From contig OY821518.1 of NCBI GenBank assembly GCA_963682025.1, forward strand, positions 14,824,422-14,888,421: a stretch of DNA of 64,000 nt, given 5' to 3'. Both the position numbers and the translations under genes were made by a program. How positions within the stretch are numbered: the stretch's first letter is position 1; every line of letters starts with the position of its first letter. Origin of the DNA: Cordilura impudica. Lineage: Eukaryota > Arthropoda > Insecta > Diptera > Scathophagidae. Under the pieces are notes generated by a model. That model had not been told where the DNA came from, searched no databases, and was given only the letters and a program-made list of their open reading frames with translations. This document shows, piece by piece, positions 32,906-44,158 of the stretch.

Positions 32906-33182
32906 AACCGCCGAAATCGCTGTCTGTTTAAAAAAATTTCAAATCTTTTTCGTAAATTTTAAATATTCAACCTATTGACCGCTAGGTGTGCTCTGAGTGT
33001 AACATGTTCACAAATTTACAGAGTTGTTTCTTTTTTAATATTCAAGTATATATTTGCTATTGACAAAACTTATTTTAGTAAGCCGAACCGCTAGGTGTGC
33101 TGTTTAAAAAGCTTAGTACTAGGAAAACTTTGAAGAAGTCAAAAATAAACTTTGGTGTTTTTTAAATTACTACAACTTTTAC
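32906..33182. other. No gene seen; small direct repeat
   Basis: AAGC(A/C)GAACCGC is present at about 32902 and 33081, with CTAGGTGTGCT near 32982 and 33092. Confidence 0.4.
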
Positions 33183-33615
33183 AATTGTATTTCAGAAAAC
33201 ATCAATTGATTTTCAGAAAGTATCAATTGAATTTTAGAAAACATCAACTGACTTTCAGAAAATATCAATTGTGTTTCAGAAAGTATCAATTGTATTTCAG
33301 AAAACATCAGTTGACTTTCAGAAAGTATCACTTGAATTTCAGAAAACATCAATTGATTTTCAGTAATAATCAATTGTATTTCAGAAAGCATCAATTGATT
33401 TTCAGACAGTATCATTTGTATTTCAGAAATTATCAAATGTATTTGAGAAACCATCAAATGTATTTCAGAAAATTTTAAATGTATTTCAGAAAAGATCAAA
33501 TTTATTTGAGAAAACATAAAATGTATTTCTGAAATTATAAAATGTATTTCAGAAATTATTAAGTTTACTTCAGAAAATATGAATTGAATTTCAGAAAATA
33601 TCAATTGAGTCTCAG
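33183..33615 (+). repeat. 21-bp minisatellite, about 20 copies
   Basis: The unit is TTTCAGAAAACATCAATTGA plus one base, alternating with AGAAAGTATCA variants. Because 21 is divisible by three, both strands stay open for over 100 codons with a seven-residue repeat (FRKHQLI on plus). The codons vary freely at all positions, so I do not call a gene. The last quarter uses more diverged units. Confidence 0.9.
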
Positions 33616-33700
33616 AAAAATAGTCAGAACGATATATAAAAATATATTTTTTTAAGTATTACACTGAGTTTGTAATATTTCTTGAAAACTACATATTGTT

Positions 33701-33947
33701 ACCTAAAATGCAAAAGGCCGTAACTAATACTCTTTTTTTTTACAGGAGAAGCAAAAAACATCATAAAACAAAAACTACTTTAAACTTAATACCCAAATTT
33801 TAGAATCAAGCTGAAAAATAAAGATGGATTTTTATTTGTGAAAACAAATTTACGGTAAAATAGTAGTTTTTAAGTAAAAGACCGTAACTATAATACAAAA
33901 AGTCAATTTTGAAATTTTTGTTAGTTACGGCCTTTTGCATTTTAGGT
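33701..33947. mobile_element. Short MITE with perfect 27-bp inverted ends
   Basis: ACCTAAAATGCAAAAGGCCG plus TAACTAA (33701-33727) and its exact reverse complement at 33921-33947. A third GACCGTAACT lies internally at 33881. About 190 bp inside, no ORF. Confidence 0.72.
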
Positions 33948-33966
33948 GAAGCTATAAATGTGTTTT

Positions 33967-34738
33967 TATACCCTATACCACTATGTGGTTTGGGTATAAT
34001 GACTTTGTGCTGCTGTTTGTAACTACCAGAAATATTTGACCTAGACCCATCTTTAATTATACCGATCGAATCAGAATCACTATCTGATTCGATTTAACGA
34101 TGTCCGTTCGTCCGTCCGTCTGTGTGTCCATGTAAAGTTTGTAGTCAAACTGCAGGTCGCAAATATGAATAAATTTTGATCGGCCATAGGATGAACGCTA
34201 TTGAAATTGGTGAGAATCGGTCCATGTTCAGACCTAGCCCCCATACAAATGACCCCTTTGAAATCGACTTAAATTGCCATAAGATCCAAATTATCATATA
34301 AATCTTAGTCAAATTGGGTTTGTATGTGTTTATTATATCCATTAATCAGTAGTCCAAAAATGATCTCTATGGGACAACTCTTAGTCATAGGCCTCATATA
34401 GAGCTGCTTCCCGATCTTCACTTAAATCTATCAAAAAACAAAAATATTGCACTGATTCTTCTCAAATTTTGTTTGTATATATTTTTGCAAAATACAAGAG
34501 ACCTTCCCAAACATGGTCAGGATCGGTCCATTTTTGGGCCTAGTCCCCATATAGATATATCATCCGATATGAACTTTTTCATATCTGCAGACAAAAAAAA
34601 TTATAAAAATCCCACTCAAATTTGGTTTATTCTTATTTTCTATGTCCAGTTAGTTGGGCCTATGGGGTAAGGTCTCTAAACGCATGGTATAGGGTATCCT
34701 ATAGTCGGTCTAGACCGACTATAATTTTCTTACTTGTT
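33967..34738 (-). mobile_element. Family A element, near full length
   Basis: TATACCCTATACCACTATGTGG to TTCTTACTTGTT. Lacks about 20 bases near 34170 (the AAATTTGGTATATAAGCTTT segment). Lies between the two 21-bp arrays of opposite orientation. Confidence 0.88.
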
Positions 34739-34967
34739 TTTTTTTTTTTTCAAAATTGTGACTTCCAAATCGGTCGAAATTCTATCCTGGTGTTTATATT
34801 GTAGCTGATTAAGAAAGGAAGTCCTCATCTTCTTTCGATTAAAAGGCCGCCCTTGATAGTTCATTTTCCAGTGCATAACAAATAAATCCAAATATTGCTT
34901 AACATTTTCTGCGACTCCAAATCTCTAATAGAAATAATAATAACTTTTCGGGTATACTGCTTTTTAA

Positions 34968-35133
34968 TTCGGAATTTCAATAGATATTTTCTGAAACTCA
35001 CTTGATATTTTCTGAAATACATTTGATAATTTCTGAAATATATTTGATGTTTTCTGAAATATATTTGATACTTTCTAAAATAGATTTGATGTTTTCTGAA
35101 ATACATTTGATACTTTCTGAAATACAATTGATA
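34968..35133 (-). repeat. 21-bp minisatellite, inverted, about 8 copies
   Basis: TTTCTGAAATACATTTGATA units are the reverse complement of the array at 33183-33615. Together they could fold as an imperfect long hairpin of about 165 bp. Confidence 0.85.
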
Positions 35134-35144
35134 TCGGACTCACA

Positions 35145-35300
35145 TTGATTTTTTTTAAGGTTCTAACTGAATATCGGGTAAGCGCTTCTTATATGGGAAC
35201 TATAACTAAAAATGGTCCTACAGGGTTTATTTTTGGAGTACTTATTTATATGAGCAATATAAGCAATAATAATTTTTTTATTTTATGTTCCCAACGAAAA
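35145..35300 (+). mobile_element. Ancient family A-like fragment
   Basis: GAATATCGGGTAAGCGCTTC, TATATGGGAACTATAACTAA and TTTATTTTTGGAGTACT follow the middle of family A at low identity. Confidence 0.45.
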
Positions 35301-35301
35301 A

Positions 35302-36086
35302 CAAGTAAGAAAATTATAGTCGGTCTAGACCGACTATACGATACCCTATACCATGCGTTCAGAGACCGTATCTCTTAGGCCCAACTAACTGGACATAGAA
35401 AATAAGCAAAAACCAAATTTGAGTGGGATTTTTATTAATTTTTTTGGCTGCAGATAAGAAAAAGTTCATATCGGATGCTATATCTATATGGGGACTAGCT
35501 CCAAAAATGGACCGATCCTGATCATGTTTGGTAAAGTCTCTTGTATTTTGCAAAAATATATACAAACAAAATCTAAGAAGAATCAATGCAATATTTTTGT
35601 TTTTTAATAGATTTAAGTGAAGATCGGGAAGAAGCTCTATATGGGGCCAAAGGGATCATTTTTGGACTACTCATTAATGGACGTAATGAATGCATACAAA
35701 AGCCAATTTGAGTAAGATCTATATGACAATTTGGATCTTATGGTAATTTATGTCGATTTCATATGGGTAATTTGTATGGGGGCTAGGTCTGAACATGGAC
35801 CGATTCTCACCAATTTCAATAGCGTTTATCCCATGGCCGATAAAAGCTTATATGCCAAATTTCATCAAAATATATTCATATTTGCGACCTGCAGTTTGAT
35901 TACAAGCTTTACATGGACACACAGACGGACGGACGGACGGACGGACGGACATCGTTAAATCGAATCAGATAGTGATTCTGATTCGATCGGTATAATTAAA
36001 GATGGGTCTAGGTCAAATATTTTTGATAGTTACAAACAGCAGCACAAAGTCATTATACCCAAACCACATAGTGGTATAGGGTATAA
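35302..36086 (+). mobile_element. Family A element, reference full-length copy
   Basis: 785 bp. Order: CAAGTAAGAAAATTATAG; perfect hairpin GTCGGTCTAGACCGAC; non-coding body; (GGAC)n microsatellite at about 35925-35950; perfect hairpin ATCGAATCAGATAGTGATTC...GAT near 35955-35985; terminal CCACATAGTGG and GGGTATA. The terminal hairpins with a central GTCY/GRAC microsatellite and no TIR-type duplication match what is known of mini-me/DINE-1 (Helentron-related) elements of flies. That link is inference. The autonomous partner is not in this window. Confidence 0.88.
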
Positions 36087-36109
36087 AAAATACTTTCCTT
36101 ACATTTTCA

Positions 36110-37365
36110 ACTCTAAAAAATATAACTTTTGGCTGTCATTATGAAAAATTTTCTGTAAAATTATCTCAAACATGAAATAAAAGCAAATTTTCACACTTTT
36201 GTATGGGAAGAGTCTGATCTTTTTCGAGTAGTAGTTCGTCCGAGCCACAATTTTGGCCAGATTACTTTGAAAGCATAAATTTGTACCATGTGTTCTTTCA
36301 AAATTTTTTGTAAATCGATGTGAAACTTGCATGAAGTGAATTTTTTCATATATTTGTATGGAAAGTGGTCGAGCTTTTTGGAGTAGTAGTTCGCCAGCAG
36401 CACAATTATTGTCAGAATACTTTGCAATTTTAAGAAGATTGTCTCGCTATATTTGCAACTACAGATAGTAAAAAATTTTAACAAGTCGTGATGGAAATTT
36501 TTTTTTAAAGTTACATCAAACTTGAAATAAGAGCAAATTTTCACACTTTCGTATAGAAAGTGACTGGATCTTTTCGAGTAGTTGTTCACCCAAGAATCAA
36601 TTTTAATCGGAATGACTTAATTTTTAAAATGTGAATAAGGTCAATTACCGGCAGTGACAAATTTTTTTGTTTGAATTTTTTTTTTTATTTTCTGTTTTTT
36701 GCCGACTAGTAGTTCCTCCAAGCTTCAGTTTTTGGCGGAATGCTTTGAAACTTGAAGGAAGTGTTCTCTTTATATACGCAGTTAAGTCATTGTGGAAAAT
36801 TTTACGGAAAATATCATTAAACTTCAAATAAGAATATATTTTCACAGATTTATATAGAAAATGGTCAAAATCAGTCGAGTAGAGGAATGGTTTACAATTA
36901 CAGACAGTGAAAAAATTAAAAAAAAAAACATTTATTTTTACACTTTTTGCGAAATTTCTGATCTTTTTCGAGTAGTTGTTCCCACACGCCAACATTTTTG
37001 TCGTATTGCTTTGAAATTTTGAAAACGTATGCTCTACATATATTCAGATAAAATTAATAAAAGGGTTTTCCAAATACTAAAACTTTTTTTGTAATTAGGC
37101 ATCATATACATATTTTCATACATTTAAGTAGAATGTGGATGATCTTTTTCAAGTAGTAGTTAGCCCACTCCATAGTGTTTATCAGAATGTTTTAATATTT
37201 CAGGAGAGTAATATATCAATATAACTGACTTCAAAATATAAAAAATCAATCCATGTATTTTGAGAAAAAATTTTTTTTGAAATGAAGTCAAACATTTGTA
37301 TGGAAAGTTGTCTAGCTTTTTCGGGTAGTAGTTTGTCCACGCCAACAGGACACTCCGATTTAAGT
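36110..37365. repeat. Degenerate tandem repeat, seven units of about 130-265 bp
   Basis: The landmark TTTTTCGAGTAGTAGTTCGYC recurs at about 36225, 36378, 36573, 36700, 36966, 37146 and 37318, each followed by a CACAATTTTGGCNGAATRCTTTGAAA-like segment and preceded by TTTGTATGGAAAGT. On the minus strand this reads as a recurring NYYSKKxDHFPYKSVKICSY peptide, open for up to 132 codons but broken by frameshifts and stops. Either a decayed satellite or a very old repetitive coding region; the former is more likely. Confidence 0.65.
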
Positions 37366-37454
37366 GAAATTTAGGGATGATATTCTTGGTATTTGTGCGA
37401 TTCTAAAAAGTATACATTTGTTATACTAAATACTTATATTTAACTTTTTACATG

Positions 37455-37520
37455 CTTTCAAACTCGTTGAGCTCGAGTAGCACATTAACTACTCGAGTAG
37501 CTCGAGTACTCGAGCTTGAT
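37455..37520. repeat. Cluster of CTCGAG palindromes
   Basis: Within 60 bases, GAGCTCGAGTAG, CTACTCGAGTAGCTCGAGTA and CTCGAGCTTG pair with each other and themselves. CTCGAG occurs four times, unusual in a tract that is otherwise about 75% A/T. Confidence 0.6.
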
Positions 37521-37829
37521 CGTAGGCTCTGGAATAAACTATATATTACCATGAATTTATTTTTTTTTATTATATATAATGTTAATGTTGTTTTTGAACT
37601 TAACCGACACAAATACATCGATCACTTTAGTTTGCTACAGTGACAGCGAAAAAAATTTAAGTCAAAAAATGCTACTAATTAAAAAAAAACTAATGCAACG
37701 ATTAAGATTAGTTATTTACTCCAAATTACTGAAAAAAAAGCTTAAATTGAGATGTTCATGTTAATACTTGCACCGAGTACCGGGAAAACTAAAAAACCCC
37801 TCCTTAAAAATTTACTTTTTTGGCCGATT

Positions 37830-38070
37830 GAGCTCGATATGGTAATATCAATATTTGTATGGCTGGGTTTGAATGTGGACTAATTTTTAAAATGATATAT
37901 ACAAAATTTCATCATAATATTTATATTTGCGACCTGTAGTTTGATTACACGGTTAACAACACAGACCACGGACGGACGGACATCGCTTAATCGACTCAGA
38001 AGGTGCTTTCGAATCGATCGGTGTTATAAAAGGCGGATCTAGCTCAAATTTATATGCCAGCCTCAGACAT
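37830..38070 (+). mobile_element. Diverged family A remnant, 3' half
   Basis: GACCTGTAGTTTGATTACAC, ACGGACGGACGGACATCGC, CGACTCAGAAGGTGC and ATCGATCGGTGTTATAAA follow the family order. The terminal hairpin is lost. Confidence 0.6.
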
Positions 38071-38159
38071 CATCTGCAAAAATTAATACGCTTTTTTAAC
38101 TACTACGCACAAAAGATGTTCTTTATCCTGTTTGGCAAGTAATTGCGAAATAAAAAAAA

Positions 38160-38566
38160 AAAAATTAATTAATTTTGGTTTAAATAAACAGTTTTAATTC
38201 CAGACCCTTATCTATTTATTAGAAAAAACTCTATTTTACTCCGCTACACATCGACTTTATGCTAAGAATTTGACATCACTTACTTAAAGCTTTTACGTGC
38301 AAAAATATGGCATCTTTAAGATATTTACAGAACATCTTTATCAGTTGAAAAAAAAAAAGAAAAATACAATAATAACATAAAAGAAAAAAATCTTTTGAAG
38401 CACCTTCAAACTTATGTTGTTAAAAGATAATAATTGGAGGTTGTTAAAAATATTAAAATCTTTCCAACTGTAAAAATAATTTGAGTTTTCACAGGTCTGT
38501 TTAAAACATAATTTTCAAATAAATTTATTCCACGAAAAATTTAAGGAAGATTTTTTTATGATACAT
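38160..38566 (+). repeat. Left half of a duplicated segment (partner 48530-48935)
   Basis: Shares with 48530-48935, in order, TTTTGGTTTAAATAA, GCTACACATCNACTTT, CATCACTTACTTAAAGCTTT, ATATGGCATC, AAATCTTTTGAA, TTTTCACAGGTCTGTTTAAA and TTTTCAAATAAATTTATT. The foldback element is inserted at its end. Confidence 0.8.
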
Positions 38567-38574
38567 ATGTACAT

Positions 38575-41375
38575 TAGGGTGGCCCTTCATTATATGGAGA
38601 AAAAAAAGTGTTCAAACTCTTGGTCGCACTCCCTAGAAATATGCGAATAGAAAAAAAAATGAGAAATACAAAGTTTTGGGCCAATCAAAAAACATTTAGA
38701 GGTGGCTCAACGCGATTTAAAATTTCAAGTGTGTTTTATATGGGGAAAATATGACTTTTTTTCAGATTTTGCGAAAATTTCGTTCTATAATTTTTCCGAC
38801 AAACTGTTATATACTGCGGGATCAGTATTAAATTATCTTTCCAAAAAGCTATAAAACTTCAAAATGAAAAAAAAAAAAAAAATCGACAAGAAATAGCAAA
38901 TGCCACAGACCACTTTTGTGCCTAAAAAGCTAGGTCATGAAATTTGGTGGCTTTTTTTCAACGTTAAGAAGTTAATTAAAGCCAACATTTTATTTTAGTC
39001 TCTATACCTGAAAGTACTTAGATATGAAGATATGAAGTATTGTTTTATTACCGCCTTGTTAACCTATTAAGCATTGAGACCGACAATGAAAAATTTTTTT
39101 GATAAAATTTTGAAAAATCCTTTTTTCAAGTTTTGAAAAATTTTCTTAAACAAAAAAAAAAAAAAAAATTATCTAGCTCTTTAAGGTCTTGTTAAATGCA
39201 TGTTAGAGATTAACTGTGTGAACTTTTAGGTAAATCCCTATGCCAGAATTTTTTCGACAAGGATTTTAGTTTTACAGATTTCGAGAAAAATGGGATTTTT
39301 GTAAAATATTCTGTAAATGTACTATTTCTAAATACTTTGTATCAAAAATTCATAACTCTTCTACTTTTAAATGTTATATTTTATCTTAATAGCCTAGGGT
39401 TTCGGAAAAAAATAATATGACCCCATTAACCCTTTTGGAATTGGGGTCATATACGACCGAGGGCAAATAAAAGACAATTTATTCAAAAAATTCTAATTTT
39501 TAGATGCGATGCCTAAAATACAATAACGTTATGCGTAGAACTTCCGTTGCTAAAATTAATCCGAGAACGATAACCCATTATTTGCTAAGGCCTGCTTTAC
39601 GGAAAACGAGTTTTTCTATTAAATTCGATGAAACCAATATTTCGAATTTAAGAAAAATAATTCGTTTTTTTTTATTTTTTTAACCATTCAGTGCTCCCGG
39701 GATCAAAATAATCCATTGTGATATATCTTTGGTGCAATTATCTGCTTATTGCTCGCGAATATAAATTAAAACGACTTTTAATCAATTTTGTTATTAATTA
39801 TTTTATGTATAAAAACTGTCTATATTTTTTTAAAACAAATAAGACGATTCACAAATGACCCAAAGTTAATAAAAGGTAATTTATTCAAAAGAATATGAAA
39901 TATAAAATTAATTCTATTTATTTTGGTGTATTTAAGGATGATTTAGTGTGCGATTCAAATTGTTTTTTGTAATCACTTACTACTTGCAATAAGTATTGCT
40001 TTTCTTTAGTTTTATATCATTATATTAATTTTATATTTCATATTCTTTTGAATAAAATCTCTTTTATTAGCTTTGAATCATCTGTGCGTCTTCTTATTTT
40101 ATTCAGAAAAATATAGATAGTTTTTATACATAAAATAATTTATAACAAAATTGGTTAAAAGTCGTTTTAATTTATATTCGCGAGCAATAACCAGATAATT
40201 GCACCAAAGATATATCACAATGGATTATTTTGATCCCAGGAGCACTGAAGCTTTAAATAAATAAAAAATAACCGAATTATTTTTCTTAAATTCGAAATAG
40301 TGGTTTCATAGAGTTTAATAGAAAAACTCGTTTTCCGTAATTTTTATTTAAAAACATCTTAAAATCCTGACCTTAGCAAATAATGGGTTAACGTTCTCGG
40401 ATTTATCTCAATTTTTAGGAACGGAAGTTCTACATATTTAGTTATCGTATTTTAAGCATCGCATCTAAAAATTCAAGAGCACTTACAAAATATTAAAATT
40501 TTTTTAATAAATAGTTTTTTGTAAGCTTGGGGTCATATGTGACCCCAATTCCAAAAGGGTTAATGGGGTCATAATAATTTTTTCCGAAACACTAGGCTAT
40601 TAAGATAAAATATAACATTTAAAAGTAGAAAAGGGATGAATTTTTAATACAAAGTTTTTAGAAATAGTACATTTACAGAATATTTTACTAAAATCCCATT
40701 TTTCTCGAAATCCGCAAAAATAAAATCCTTGTCAAAAAAATTCTGGCATAGGGATTTACCTAAAAGTTCACACAGTTAATCTCTAACATGCATTTAACAA
40801 GACCTTAAAGAATTAAATCAATTTTTTTAAATTTTGTTAATGAAAATTTCTCAAAACTTGAAAAAGGAGTTTTCAAAATTTTATCAAAATTTTCCTTTTT
40901 CGGTCTCAATGCTTAATAGGTTAACAAGGTGGTAATAAAACAATACTTCATATCTGAGTACTTACAGGCATAGAGACTAAAATAAAATGTTGGCTTTAAT
41001 TAATTTCTTAAAGTTGAAAAAAAATGCCATCAAATTTCATGATCTAGTTTTTTTTGGCACAAAAGTGGTCTGGGGCATTTGCTATATCTTGGCGAGTTTT
41101 TATTCGATTTTGAAGTTTTATAGCTTTTTGGAAAGACGAATTATATAACAGTTTCTCTGAAAAATTAAACTATAGAAGGAAATTTTCGTAAAATTTAAAA
41201 AAAAAGGCATATTTTTCCCATATAAGCACACTTGAAATTTTTAATCGCGTTGAGCCACCTATAAATGTTTTTTGATTGGCCTAAAACTTTGTATTTCTCA
41301 CTTTTTTTACTATTCGCTTATTTCTAGGTGGTGCGACGGAAAGTTTGAACACTTTTTTTGTTAAGGGCCACCCTA
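38575..41375. mobile_element. Family D foldback transposon, 2.8 kb
   Basis: Ends are TAGGGTGGCCCTT (38575) and its complement AAGGGCCACCCTA (to 41375), flanked by the 8-bp direct repeat ATGTACAT (38567-38574 and 41376-41383). The left arm (to about 39908) and right arm (from about 40024) are near-complementary over about 1.35 kb around a loop of roughly 115 bp. Landmarks pair across: GTTGAGCCACC with GGTGGCTCAAC, GGGTTAATGGGGTCAT with ATGACCCCATTAACCC. No transposase ORF. An 8-bp duplication suggests a hAT- or P-type transposase working in trans (inference). Confidence 0.9.
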
Positions 41376-41383
41376 ATGTACAT

Positions 41384-41830
41384 ATGTATATATACGTACG
41401 TTAAAAACTAAAAAAAAATTTATTGTGTGTAGTACTCGCAGTTGTTAAGCTCGTTAATTGTGTTTTTGTTTGTTTATAATAGGTGCGTTCCCTCACGTTA
41501 TAAAAATTATTCCAAATTTATCTGAAAGATTTCCTGTACTCGTAAATTGGCTATAGAGATCGCTTATGAGAGAGTAGATACGTTTACCTTTTAACCAAAA
41601 TATACAAAACATTTTTTTGTGTAATTTGGTAAATTGTCAAAAAATCAGCTTTTCGATTGCGTAATGTTTGAAAATTGAAATTACGAAATTTCTATTTTCA
41701 TTTGGTTTGAGGTTTTTTTCTTATAAGTTTTATTTTCTATTTATTTTCTAATAATGTGGTTTCTGATGTATGTAGCTATTCTATTGGGTATATTTTCACT
41801 TTGTGAGAGAGACTCTCATACCAAACTTTA
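41384..41830 (+). repeat. Right half of the duplicated segment (partner 48950-49375)
   Basis: Continues the partner from ATATGTATATATACGTACG: TTGTGTGTAGTACTCGCA, GTTAAGCTC, TACTCGTAAATTGGCTATAG, GCTNATGAGA, ACTTTGTGAG and GAGACTCTCA. Short open stretches here have no recognisable domain. Confidence 0.78.
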
Positions 41831-42296
41831 CTCGAAAAGTACGGGAACAGGGGGCAAATCGTCGCATTCGATATAGAGTAAAATCAATCGAAATTCCGTA
41901 TTTTGGTTTATTATTCAAAGAAGACGGACAATCGTCAGACCTCGTTTCATTTTTACTATTAACTATGGACCATAACTCGTTAGCTGTGACAGAGTAAAAT
42001 TGCTCTTCGTATTTTATATTGGAAAATAAAGAAATAATTTCGATCAAAGAATTTCGATAACGAATGCGACGTTTCGACCCCAGATTTAATGTCTTTACCT
42101 ATATTTTTGCTTTATCTTTAGCTATGAAATATGGTTTTCTAAATATTATCTGGATTCGATTTGAAAGGTTTTTATTTTAAGGACTAAAAAATAAATTTTT
42201 GTGAAAATTGTCAAAAAATTATCATAAATTTTTGAAATTAAAAAAAGAGATTTTTTTTTTATCGGATTTTCGACCAAATTTTTGTACGGATTCAAA
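41831..42296. other. No gene seen
   Basis: Two overlapping open stretches (41796-42047, both strands) look incidental. ATTCGATATAGAGTAAAATC and GAATGCGACGTTTCGACCCC are slightly less AT-rich. Confidence 0.4.
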
Positions 42297-42660
42297 TCTA
42301 TAATAAAAAGCTAGGCGATTTCTTGTGACCGATGTTTTGCTCTACAATTTTATTCCGATTTTTGCCAAACGTATATTATTTGAAAGTTATTCCTTTTTAG
42401 CTGTTCACCAGATTTACAGATTTTTAAATTATTTCCTTTTTTTTGAGTAAATTGCATTTAAAGTTGCTACTAACACATACATGAAATTATACATATGCTA
42501 TGTGTGTTTTATTTAAGTTGTTAATGTGTGTGTTAATGAGTTTGTTTTCTTCATTCTCAATAATAATAAACCAAAAAAATGTTGGTTTGTGAATTGGCTA
42601 AGTTGAAAAAGAAAGCTGTCTAGAAATTGCACTCCAATTTCGAGCGCTGGAATCTGCTAG
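42297..42660 (+). mobile_element. Non-autonomous Helitron (family B), complete
   Basis: Host A, TCTATAATAAAAAGCTAGGC, hairpin GCACTCCAATTTCGAGCGC (two mismatches), CTGCTAG and host T. Confidence 0.85.
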
Positions 42661-42799
42661 TTTAAATTTATATTCTAAATTATTTCGGTCTAGTAGACCG
42701 ATTTTACTAAATTACTTTGCCGAAATGCTCATAATATAAAATTTTTAACCTAAAACCTACTACACTATGTGAATTTCTGAATGAAAGACACTCATTAAG

Positions 42800-43440
42800 T
42801 TGAGAACTTTTATTTTCTCAACTGGGTCTGTTTCTAGCTCAATACACTTTGTCCAATGTTTCCTAAAGTTTTCTATACCTTCTAAATTGAGGAGTTTCTC
42901 AAAATTAAAATTTGTTTGTTTTGTGGAGCTAAATCTTTTTCCATCGAGCCATTTTTTTAGGTATGTGGCGGATGAGGTAGGATTTTATCAATGCGATTAC
43001 ACTTGTTAGTACCCGTGCCTTGTGTTGATGAAAAAGCACTAATTTCTTCGTTTAATTGGTAAAATTATTTTGCATAATATTTTTAGTTCATAGTTCTTTC
43101 CCTTTAAAGGTAATGTGGATTTTGTGGCATACATTCCCATGACCTTGTTGATCGCTAAGTCCGCTTTGGCTTTTTTGGCGCTGGTTTGATCTTAGAGATC
43201 CATTTGTATTATTACTTGTTCTCCGCTGTGTTGCAGTAGAACCTATTTATATTCCACGTCATAAAACGGCGCAAAAACTCATTTTTATTGCGGTTGAAAA
43301 TTGCCAAAGACTTATTTGAACTTGTCGCGTGATTGTAAACAAATGCATTATCCATCTATTTGCTTAACAGCTTCCTAACACAGTCCTAATGACGGTACTT
43401 GTTCAAAATTTGACAGTAGATTATTAAGAGATAAAAGTTG
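42800..43440 (-). pseudogene. Second mariner transposase pseudogene
   Basis: On the minus strand, from about 43335 down: FNRNKNEFLRRFMTW (block just before the first catalytic Asp), a KPAPKKPK segment, VLFHQHKARVL where active mariners have the HQDNAPxH catalytic block, ILPHPPHT, KKWLDGKRFSS, and EGIENFRKHWTKCIELE at the C-terminus. Several frameshifts separate the pieces, and the second catalytic Asp is replaced by His. It resembles the fossil at 6200-6860 but the sequences differ enough to be separate insertions. Family membership is from known mariner motifs. Confidence 0.75.
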
Positions 43441-43862
43441 ACAAGATCAGTGCTGATTTTTAATTAACTACGAGGATAATTCAAAAAGGAGGGTAGTTCA
43501 CTGACTTATTAGCCGCCTTCTTACTTTAAGCGTCCCCACTTCATTTGGGGGTTGCGAACATGTTTAAAGTGAAGGGTGTATAAATAAATGTGTGATTGGA
43601 CTAGAACGGACTGACAAGGGTTGAACAGACATAAACAGACAGAGGGAAAATAATAAGAACACGAGATAACAGACAGACTTGGTGTAAAATACAAATTGAA
43701 TAGACGGCAGTTGTAATTGATGAGAAGTGAGAAGCGCAAGCGTCAGCGGGAGATTTAATTTAAATACAAAAACTTGTAACTAAAATATATTTGTGTCAAA
43801 AGTGCATTCTAAGTTAAATATAAAACTTATATTTAAAATATTATATTGTGATAACATAAACA
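43441..43862. other. Unclassified, less AT-rich stretch
   Basis: The segment 43500-43760 (GCGTCCCCACTTCATTTGGG, GGACTAGAACGGACTGACAA, AGACAGAGGGAAAATAAT) stands out in composition and could be a solo LTR or other remnant. I found no paired ends to prove it. Confidence 0.35.
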
Positions 43863-44080
43863 AGCAGAGCCCAGCTCTCAAAACTCAAGTGCAAATTCTA
43901 GGAAAATTTATTTTTTTATTCAATTATAAATATTTGTTGAACACACAGAAGATATATAACTGGGTTTGTTAAAAATTTTATAAATTTTAATCAATTTAGC
44001 CAATTTACAATTCAACACAAATTTAATAAACATACATGCAGCATTGTATGGGTTTTTATTATTTGTATTTGTATTTATTT
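43863..44080 (-). mobile_element. Diverged Helitron (family B), 3' part
   Basis: AGCAGAGCCCAGCTCTCAAA, ACTCAAGTGCAAATTCTAGG and the TTTAGCCAATTTACAATTCA segment match the inverted 3' half of the CTAG sub-type. The hairpin has decayed. Confidence 0.65.
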
Positions 44081-44158
44081 GTTTTCCAAAACAACAAGAT
44101 TCAAAATCTTATTATTATAGTTAAGGAGTTTTTCATTGCCGGTTATTATAATTATGGA

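Noticed and set aside
33152..33604. ORFs of 108 (+) and 141 (-) codons with seven-residue repeats
   Set aside because: Product of the 21-bp minisatellite being divisible by three. Both strands are open equally.
36110..37365. Functional repetitive protein gene on the minus strand
   Set aside because: Frameshifts and stops separate most units, unit spacing is irregular, and no start or splice pattern links them. Reported only as a degenerate repeat.
41796..42047. Overlapping ORFs on both strands (64 and 83 codons)
   Set aside because: No homology recognised. The first part lies in the duplicated segment whose twin at 49.3 kb is not open, which argues against coding.
42800..43009. Plus-strand 69-codon ORF
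   Set aside because: Antisense shadow of the mariner fossil on the minus strand.
43500..43760. Solo LTR
   Set aside because: Composition stands out, but I found no TG...CA borders with a flanking duplication.
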